From IMG/VR virus record IMGVR_UViG_3300042475_000151, positions 1-42,704 of that record: DNA of 42,704 nucleotides. One strand, 5' to 3'. Positions 12,790-21,800 of the stretch are shown piece by piece; within the stretch, counting starts at the first letter, position 1, and every line of letters begins with the position of its first letter. This DNA is from a virus. The notes under the pieces are model-generated. The model was not told where the DNA came from. It saw nothing but the letters and a program-made list of their open reading frames with translations, and did not search any database. Position numbers and translations under genes: made by a program.

Positions 12790-15618
12790 ATGCTAAAACA
12801 ATTCTACGAGAAAGTCCTGCCTACGGAAGGCGTGTACTGCGTCACGACGATTGACTCAGTATCTAAGCGAGTTACTAACTCGTTTGCCCCTACGCTTGAT
12901 GAGATGTTTGAACTGGTCGAGCAAGCGAAGTTAGATCGGCTCAACGTCTTTGTATCACCCAACACATTTAAAAATTCTAGCCGACGAGCAGAGAACGCGC
13001 TGGCAGGCCGTTCACTCTTTATCGATCTGGACGTAGGTGATACCGAGAAGAAGTATTCAAGCAAAGAGGAAGCGACTGCGGCGCTAGAAGATTTTCTTGC
13101 GAAGCACGAACTTCCTCCTCCTGCCATCATCGATACCGGCGGTGGCATCCATGCCTATTGGCCGCTTGATCGGAACGTACCGATTGCAGAGTGGAAGGTC
13201 TACGCCGAGAAGTTTAAGGCATTCTGCCAGACCGATGGACTGAAGATTGATGCTGCCGTCACGGCAGATGCAGCGCGAATCATGCGTTGCCCAGAAACAT
13301 TCAACTACAAGTACGATGTTCCACGTGAAACATCCGTGGTCTCGCAAGAGATCTACGAGTACTCGTTTGATGTGTTTAAAGAATTCTTGGGGGTAGAAGA
13401 AGCAAGTGTCGAAGAAGTCCTAGCCTCTGCCATCAAAGGCTTTGACAAAGACATCTTTGACATAAGCAAGTTTCAAAACTACGAGTACGAGTTCGACACG
13501 GTTGCAATGAAGAGCCTGTCGGACGAGGGCTGCAATCAGATCAAGCACATTCTGGTGAACTCACGCACTATCGACGAGCCGCTCTGGAGAGCAGGGCTGT
13601 CCGTTGCTATGCGCTGCGTTGATGCCGATCCCGCCATCTATAAGATGTCTGAGGATTACGAGGGCTACGACCGCGCCTATACCCAGAAGAAAGCCGAACA
13701 AACTTTATCAGCAAAATGGGCTTACACTTGTGAAAGATTTGAATCCCTCAACCCCGGTGGATGCGACGACTGCCCCTTCAAAGGAAAGATCCCGTCCCCT
13801 ACTCACATTGGGCGACGCATCAAAGAAGCCTCAACAGATACGCCGGAATCAATTCGGGAGGACGAGGATTCCGAAGCGGTTTCTGCTTACCAAGCCTACT
13901 TAGAGATCTTCAAGCAGAATAAGTTGTATCCATTCATGCGACTGGCGGGCGGTATCTATTATCAACCTCCGCCGAAGTCCGAGAAGGGAAAGAAGATTGA
14001 GCAAGACCCAATCTTGCTAACGAAGTACGACCTGTTCCCAGTCAAGCGAATGTACAGCGAGACAGACGCATCATGCTTGGAGATGCGCGTAATTCTTCCA
14101 CACGATGGCGTTCGTTCGTTCCTCGTGCCCATGAAGACCGTAGCGGCGTCGGACAAACTGCGCGAAGCCATGCTGAGTCAAGATGTGGTGTTCGACCCAG
14201 AGGTTAGTGCCTTGATTACCAAGTATGTTTTGAAATGGACGGATCACATGGTTAACATCGAAGCAGCCGAGCAGATGCGTATGCAAATGGGATGGACGGA
14301 AGACCGTAAGGGATTCGTCATCGGGCACTCCGAAGTCCGCGAGACAGGTGAGGTTCTCAAGACTGCTACGTCTCCGCTCGTCCGCTCAATAGCTAAACTT
14401 CTTAAAACTGAAGGCAACTTTGACGACTGGAAGAAGGCAGTATCGATCCTCAACGCGCCAAGCATGGAACTCCATGCCTTTGGCATGCTGACTGGGTTTG
14501 GTGCGCCGCTGATGAGCCTGACCTCCACGCCCGGAGCATCGATCTGCTTTACGGGCGGCACGGGCTGCGGCAAGACGGGTTCGCTTTATGCGGCAATTAG
14601 CATATTCGGTGCGCCGCGAGAGTTAGGTTTGATTGACGGAGGTGCAACCGAGAACGGCTTTGTTGCGCGCTATCTAAACCTGAAGAACATCCTGCTTGGC
14701 CTAGACGAAGTGTCCAACGCCAAGGCAGAGCATCTATCGAAGATCATCCACCAGAACTCGCAGGGTAAGCCCAAAGTTCGTGTGAGAGCGTCGGTCAATG
14801 CCGAGCGCGAAGTACAGCAGAACGCATCCACCATCCTGTTCATGACCTCTAACAAGAACATCAACGACATCTTGGAGCAGATCAAGGCTAGCCCTGACGG
14901 TGAACTGGCACGTGTCGTTCAGTTCCATATTGAGAAGCCGCACCTGCTGCGCGAGAAGCCTGAGTACGGTCGGCTGATATTTGAAACTCTGCACAAAAAC
15001 CACGGGCATGCCGGTGTAGAGTTCATTAAGTACTATTACACAGTTGGCGAAGAAGTAGTCCTTGAGAAGATCAAACGTTGGGCACAGGAGTACAACAACT
15101 ATCTGGGCAACGACACTGAGTACCGCTTCTACGAGAACTTGATCTCAGCGACGTTTGCCGGAGCAGAACTTGCTTGCGAGGCCGGTATCATCAAGTTCGA
15201 CCTACACCGCATATTCAAGGCAGTGATTCAGGAACTAGCCAACCTCAAGAGCGACAGGAAACTGAACGTTACGGATTACCGCGACATCCTGAACGTGTTC
15301 ATCAACCGCAACATCAGCGGCTTCCTGATCATGAATGACAACAAGGTGGTGACCGAGCCACGAGGTCCGTTGATTGGCCGTAGCGAGATTCATAACCAGA
15401 TGCGTTATGTATCCAAAACTGCACTGCGAAAATACCTAGCAGAAATACAGGTCGGTTCTACCCAGTTTGAGACTGCGCTGAAGGCAGATGGATTGCTGAC
15501 TTTCTCTGGCAAGAAGCGGCTTGGTACGGGTTGGCCGAGCGGCGCGGACATCGGGCCGGTTGCCGTCTATGGGTTCCAGAGCGAGATTCCAGAGGAAATG
15601 ATTGACAACTCCCCCTGA
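12790..15618 (+). CDS. Primase-helicase: AEP-like primase fused to AAA/DUF927-like helicase
   Basis: 942 residues from ATG 12790. The N-terminal 200 residues resemble archaeo-eukaryotic/RepB-type primases: FIDLDVGD (D79, D81), GGGIHAYW (H121) and a third acidic stretch (DAAVTADAARIMR, D154/D160). A linker carries C314, C325 and C328, a probable zinc site. The C-terminal part is a helicase with Walker A GGTGCGKT (589-596), Walker B LLGLDEVS (D639, E640), a sensor-1-like TILFMTSN and a downstream Arg in ELARVVQF. The enzyme would make primers and unwind DNA at the fork for the PolA-type polymerase. No Shine-Dalgarno sits at normal spacing, and a terminator hairpin lies directly upstream. Confidence 0.85.
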   Translation: MLKQFYEKVLPTEGVYCVTTIDSVSKRVTNSFAPTLDEMFELVEQAKLDRLNVFVSPNTFKNSSRRAENALAGRSLFIDLDVGDTEKKYSSKEEATAALEDFLAKHELPPPAIIDTGGGIHAYWPLDRNVPIAEWKVYAEKFKAFCQTDGLKIDAAVTADAARIMRCPETFNYKYDVPRETSVVSQEIYEYSFDVFKEFLGVEEASVEEVLASAIKGFDKDIFDISKFQNYEYEFDTVAMKSLSDEGCNQIKHILVNSRTIDEPLWRAGLSVAMRCVDADPAIYKMSEDYEGYDRAYTQKKAEQTLSAKWAYTCERFESLNPGGCDDCPFKGKIPSPTHIGRRIKEASTDTPESIREDEDSEAVSAYQAYLEIFKQNKLYPFMRLAGGIYYQPPPKSEKGKKIEQDPILLTKYDLFPVKRMYSETDASCLEMRVILPHDGVRSFLVPMKTVAASDKLREAMLSQDVVFDPEVSALITKYVLKWTDHMVNIEAAEQMRMQMGWTEDRKGFVIGHSEVRETGEVLKTATSPLVRSIAKLLKTEGNFDDWKKAVSILNAPSMELHAFGMLTGFGAPLMSLTSTPGASICFTGGTGCGKTGSLYAAISIFGAPRELGLIDGGATENGFVARYLNLKNILLGLDEVSNAKAEHLSKIIHQNSQGKPKVRVRASVNAEREVQQNASTILFMTSNKNINDILEQIKASPDGELARVVQFHIEKPHLLREKPEYGRLIFETLHKNHGHAGVEFIKYYYTVGEEVVLEKIKRWAQEYNNYLGNDTEYRFYENLISATFAGAELACEAGIIKFDLHRIFKAVIQELANLKSDRKLNVTDYRDILNVFINRNISGFLIMNDNKVVTEPRGPLIGRSEIHNQMRYVSKTALRKYLAEIQVGSTQFETALKADGLLTFSGKKRLGTGWPSGADIGPVAVYGFQSEIPEEMIDNSP

Positions 15619-15811
15619 GAACAACGAGCCAGAGTGGCTCCTGCCGTTTGACTTTATGCAGATTGGGGAGAGTTTCTTCATCCCCACCGTCCAACCTGCC
15701 AAGATGCTCTACACCATAGACTCCGCTGCTAAGCGCAGCGGAGTCCGCATCAAGGCGTTCATCACGACCTACAAGAACTACATGGGCGTGCGCGTATGGC
15801 GCATCAGTTAG
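15602..15811 (+). CDS. Small conserved phage protein, 69 aa
   Basis: TTG 15602 with AGAGGAA upstream; the gene begins inside the end of the primase-helicase gene. The C-terminal half (IDSAAKRSGVRIKAFITTYK then GVRVWRI) matches a recurrent small phage protein whose members run from a short strand (FMQIGESFFIP) into a helix and a final VRVWRI strand. The function is unknown; the size and fold suggest a small nucleic-acid-binding module. It is the last plus-strand gene; its stop overlaps the tail-to-tail end of the giant gene by 8 bp. A strong inverted repeat lies inside its coding sequence. Confidence 0.7.
   Translation: MTTPPENNEPEWLLPFDFMQIGESFFIPTVQPAKMLYTIDSAAKRSGVRIKAFITTYKNYMGVRVWRIS
15719..15745. 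repeat. Perfect 11-bp inverted repeat at the convergent junction
   Basis: GACTCCGCTGC (15719-15729) and GCAGCGGAGTC (15735-15745) pair over 11 bp around the 5-nt loop TAAGC. The repeat lies inside the coding region of the last plus-strand gene and 59 nt beyond the stop codon of the giant minus-strand gene. No T tract follows on either strand. It could end or stabilise the 3' end of the long structural transcript, since the convergent genes leave no intergenic space for a terminator. Confidence 0.7.
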
Positions 15812-18800
15812 AGCTATCTTCTAAGATCTTTTTGTAGTCTTGGTAGTACAGAACCATCTGTAGTTTGTACAGATTGATGTCTTCGTTAAGGCTCTGCACG
15901 ATGCGTTTACGCTCTTCCGTCGTGTATGTACCGGCCTGTCCTGCACGGATGCGATTGCTCTCTTCGCGCAGTTTATCCACCAAGACTTTGTTGTCACGAT
16001 AGACTTCGATGAGTCCGTCGATGTCCGGGCGCTTCTCTCGGTAGTTAATATTACGGACGTTAGTTGGGTCAGCGGCTGCAAGAGCGTCGAGTTTCTTCAA
16101 CTCCCGATCCATGTTCTCAATGTCGTATTTGACCCGCTCGTACTCCTTGGCATCTGGGCTTGGGCGACGCGCAAAGAAGCCTGACAGGAACACGGTGTCG
16201 CGCTTCGGATCAAACTCTTTATCGCCAAGCAACGTCAGGCCAAGGCTGTACGAGTCAGCCACAAGGTTGCCAAGCCCCATGACAAAGTTACTTACCAAGT
16301 AGTGGTAGAACTCAGGCTTGTAATCGATAGCGCCATCGCTCACGCGCTCAAACCATTTGGCAGCGTCGTTGTATATCTCAGGGATACGCTCAACATCGAC
16401 GTATGCATCGCCATACTTGTTAGATTGGTCGCGATAAATCTGCTGGCCCAGAGTGTTTACGTTGATCAAGTACTCAAGGTACGACCGTGGCAGTGACGGG
16501 GTGACCGGGTAAATCAATGCAATACCGAGGTTCTTCGGTACGCTCTTCGCACCTTCGGTCGGGTCAAACGGATTGAACTTGACCGGCTGAATCGGCATGT
16601 ACGACTCAGCCACGATCTGCATCATGTTAGAGATGAACTCTTTACCAGTCTGATGCCCTTGTGTGTACGCAGCTACCTGTGCACCCATCGCTGGGAATGA
16701 TCCTGCACCAAGTCCCCAAGGAAGCTGGAAGAACTCGTCTTTCTCACCAAGGCCAAAGTAAGACAGCGGGATACGGATGCTACGTGCCCAGAGTTCCTTC
16801 TTGTCTGTCGCGACCACGTTGCGCTCAAGGTCATCATCCCCTGCCATCGACGCAGCCATCATATAGATGAAGTAGCCGAGGCCAAGCATAGCCATCGTAG
16901 ATAGCATGCTGTTGTATCGATCCCGGCGAAGTTGGATCTCTGCTTTACGCAGTGCCATAGGATCTTTCTTAATCTTGTCTGGAAGCTGGCCCAGCAGGCG
17001 ATTCACATCGTAGATAAACATGGGGCGCAGAACTTCCAACGCCCGAACCGAGCCTGTCGAGCCGGGACGGAAGAAGTAATACAGTTTACTGATGCGGCGC
17101 ACCTTATCGCCCACCACTTCAAAGTTCTGCATTTCCTTAGTCCACGACGCTGCCGAGACCTGCGCTGCCTCGTCACTCAGACCGGGGTCTTTGGCAAGAA
17201 TCTCTTCCTTGCGAATGCGGTAGGCACTGACACGCGCAGTCAATTCAAACATCGACGCCCACGTATCGAAGAAAGCATCGATAACCTCTTTGCCCATCTT
17301 CAGTTTATTGTTGGCGCTAGCAACGTCGTACCGCTCAACCAGATTCTTTAAGCGCGACAGTTTGGTGAACTGCTGCACGAAGACAGACTCGCCACCGTTC
17401 TTCAAGAACTCCCATGCCGGGGCATAGAACCGCTTGTCTTTGGCAGCGAGTTTCTCAATGTCATCAAAGCGACCACGGTTGTACAGGTAACTAATACGCC
17501 CTGACTTCACTAGGCCAAGCCGTGCTACGTCCGCAGCGACGTTAGCGGTGTACCGCGCCATCTCTTTCGGACCAAGCCGCGCAAACACCGCCGAGTAAGT
17601 GAACATGTCGCGGATGAAGTTCTTGAAACCGAATGCCAAGTTGTATCGGGTAAAGAACTGCGATATGCCGCTCGTTACCGTTCCCATCGCATCAATAGCG
17701 CGGAGGAAGATATTGTTTGATTCTTCCGGCTCAAACTCACGACGGATAGCGTTGCGCTGATCGCGGTTGGTTAGCTCCCAAACGTCGATTGATCCGTCTG
17801 CGTTGTAGTTAATGAAGATGCGGTTGCCCTGATACTTCAACGGCTCCAAACCTTTGGCACGATCTTCAAACTTGATGCGCTCTTTGGCTTTGCCATCAAG
17901 GATACCTTGGCTTAGGGCGTTGTGAAGGGCTTGTCTAGAATCCTTCAACCCGACACGCATAGCAGCCCGCGTAGCTGCGATTTGCGTTGCAAGCAGCGCG
18001 TTCTGAGATTCGGACTTCGCACCCTTAAACCCAGCAGCGATCTCGCCCTTGTACTCAGCAGAGTAGCGGGGACTAGAGAACTCCAACGTGTCATCTTCTT
18101 CAGATACTTTCTGCTGTGCCTTACCAGTCAAAGGCACGTAGTTCTTCCAACCATAGAACTGCTTGATGTTCGACACACCCTGCGTCCAGTAGTTGGCTTC
18201 TTCGTCGAGTTTGACAGTCTCTTCCTGTACGTCGCGCACAGCATTGATGATCTCGTCAAACTCAGCCTTGTTCGGGTCAGAGTTGTACTCTTGGATAAGA
18301 TCGTCAATCTCCTTCTGGTAGTACGTGCCAAGCACGTTGTACTCAGGGTCTTCGATGCGGATCGACCGAGTACCGGGCTTCTTCTTTTCAGCCCCCTCCA
18401 TCATGTCGGCAAGGCTAGAACCGTTCACATCAAGGCGGTTATTCGGATCATTTCTGTCCGTTAACTGCATTAATTGATCACGGTAATTATCGATGATCTT
18501 GTACCAAGCTTGACGCTGGGCATCATTCTGAAACTTTAAATTGGTGTGCAGCAGCGTCCAGATATACTCACGCAGCTTAGCGGCACTTACTTGTTCGGTC
18601 GTGCCATCTGGCTTGGTGATTTGGAAGTCTTTCTTGGTGTTATCAAGCGGCGCAAACAACATGAACTTGGTGCGGCGACGCTCACCAATGTGCAACGCCT
18701 TTAGCGTCTTATCCAACTTCGCCAACACTTTCTTGTATGGCAGTTTTGATTTCTTGCCATAAGCCTTGGCAGCGACTTCGATAGCCTCAAAGCGCGGCAT

Positions 18801-21800
18801 GATGCGGGACACCATGATGCCCTTGGTCAAGCCAGTCGAGACAACCATCCGGTCATAGAAGTTATTAAAGCCGAGTGCGCCCACGTTTTCACGCAGCAAC
18901 CGGCTAGTCATTTCCAAGCCGTTCTGAATGTCTTTCAAAACGTACCGGTAGTTCTGCAAATCGCGCGCAGCTTTGAGATACGGCGTCCCGGTTAAGAATT
19001 CTTTAGCACGTTTCAATAAGCCCTGTCTGCCACCAGCCACAGAGTCGAGTTCATCGACACTCTCTTGGTACATTTCCTCTGTGGTGCGTACCTTGGCAGG
19101 AGGTGCTTTAAACTTCTTCGCGCCACGCTGAATCAAACGTCCAACATCAACTCGACCCATAGCAATCATCTTGCTTGGGGTACGGCGCAATTCAATGACA
19201 GCATCCGCAGTGTTTGCCATCTTTTCAGTGACGCTTAGAATTTGATTCAAAGCACTGTCTGCATCGGACTTGAAGCCAAGCAGATTTGAGACCGTGTTAA
19301 CGAACTTGCTCCACGCAGAGCGTTCGCGGCGATACGGAATCAAACGGAGCAACGCTTGTACTGAGGGATCAGTCAACGCCCACGTATAGATTTCATCAAT
19401 CTCATAGGTGAGCCGACCATTTCGGTCACGCTTCAATATGTTCAGCGACATCATGTCCTGAACCAAGGCTCGCATTTGATTGTTCTTGGGTAGGTTATTA
19501 GCGAGGTGCTTTAACTGCCTACCAATGTAATCACCTACTTCCTCGTACTCATCAACTGCATCGGTCAGATCGTTCTTAGTTCCAATAGCCTTTGCAGCGC
19601 GTCCAAGCTGGACGAGAGGCAACATGACGGCATGAACTATTTCATGCAACAAGGTTTTGTAATCGGCGTAACTACTGCCAATCTCAACCTCAACACCCAT
19701 GTTCAACACACCGGGCTGTCGATCTGGGTCTGCTTGCGTATAGAGCGTAGCGCGTCCTTGTGCGCCGCCCGGTAGTGACTTGACGACGCGAACCGGGAAG
19801 TCTTTCACAAGACCAGACGACACCAAGTAATCCAACACCCGCAGGAGTTGGTCAGCAACCATTCTGTAGGATGGGCTGTCCGACGTTTTAACTACGAGGT
19901 TTAGTACCTGTACGAGTGACTTGCCATTGATCGCGTTGATCAGGGCGTCGTCGCTGAGTTCCTTACTTGTCTGCTCTGGAGTCTCTTCCAAGGCAGCGGT
20001 TGTCTGCTCAGGCGTAGCAGAGGCTTCCGACAACATGCCCGGAGTTAACTGCTCACGTTTACCTGTAACACGCGCTTCGCGCTCAACAGACGGAGGAGCC
20101 TCGCCACCTATCTCTTTAGGTGCGCCTTCTTCCTGCGCTGCCTTAACACCGGTAGTCGCTGCGGCTTGCTTAGTGACCTTCTCAAACTGCTTGGCTTGCT
20201 TAGAAACTGCGGCGCGTTCCTTCTTTTTACCAACGCGCTCCTCAACTTCATCAGGCAGTTCGACCTTCTCTTCAACGATTGGCTTCGCCGTACCAGCCTG
20301 TATCTGTTGATAACGCTGAGCCGCTGCATTGACGATCTTAGAAGTTTCAGTCAGGTCAGGCGGGGTGACAGGATTACCCGCATCATCAACCGGGTTGGCA
20401 GCAAGATTGATGTCCGCAACAACTCGGTTGTAATCAGGCGTGGAGATTGCCCCTGCTCGGAGCAACGCTTGTGCAGCAGCCTGATATTGATCACGCTGTT
20501 CCGGTGCTAGTGCAGGGAGGACTCGACCCTTTCCAACATCAGTTGTACCAACACCTGCTCCAACACCCCCCAGTCCAGCGGACTTAGGAGGCTTAGTGGT
20601 CCCTGCGGCGGCGGCTCCTCGTTTTTGTACAACAGTTCCAGTGCCTGTTGCACCTGTTCCAGCGACAGCCTTCTGAGCAGTAGTTCGTGGGCGTAATTCA
20701 CGTTTGGGTAACTCCAGTAGATACTTACGCTTTCTTGTCTTCGGGTCTGCCTTAGATACTACGCCGTTCTGTTGATAGGCATCCATCAATTCAACGGCTT
20801 GCTGACGCTCAAGCCCCGTGGCTTTTATGATCGCCGGGACGTTTACATCTTTGCGGTTCATCGCCGCTTCTTTCAGAGCCTCTGCACCTTTCTGATAAAT
20901 CGGACTAGCAGGGTCTGTAAGCGGGATTGAAGGAGTGCCTTCCCCTGCTTCAAAAATTTGAGCAGAAGAGTCTGTGGGTTTGAATGTTTTTAAACCTTGA
21001 TCCGTCAACGGACGTACGCCGTTGGGCATCATGTCCCCAACAAGACCCTGCGCTTGCATCTGACCAAGGATACGGTCAGCGTCTTCCATGCCTATGTTGA
21101 GAGCGCGTCCCAAGGCAGATGTGGAGACGCTAGCAAGAACAAAGTCCGTGCCGTCTTCTTTCTTTTCGGTAGGCGAGACCTGCCCAGACATAACAACGTT
21201 TACCGCGTTGTTATATAACTCTTCTGGTATTGGCTGCGCTTGGGGGGCCGGAGGCAGAGTTGTGGTCGTAGTTTCAGTCGTAGTTTCAGTCGTAGTTTCA
21301 GCAGGCGTGACTGTAGGCTGGGGCGTAACAGTTTTAAGCGACTGCAAACCTTCAACTCGGCCGGTAATTAGGTCAGCCTTTTTCAGTTTGCTGAGCAGAA
21401 TACCCGCGCCTTTCGCATCAATATTGAATTTACTGCGAAGGATTTTGTTCCACTGATCTTTGACAGTCTCGTTGCCAAGGAGACGAATCGTATCTAGAGC
21501 GCGTTGCTCTAGTTCGTTAAATCCTTGGAAAGGTTCTGTTGCGGGAACAGTCTCAAATGTAGGCAGCGTAACGTTGCCCTTGAGTTCTGTTGGTTTATCT
21601 TTCGGAGAGACAACTGTACCCGTGCCACCAGCAGGAGGCGCAGCAGTCGTAGTTACAGTAGCCGGTTCTTTCTTTTCAAGATCCGTCAGACCATAAGTCT
21701 TGACAGTATCTTTACGTATATCGTTGAGGATGCCGATTTCTTTTTCGAAGCTCTTGGCTTCGTCAATCATCTTCCTAGATTCTTCCTGCGTATACACGCC

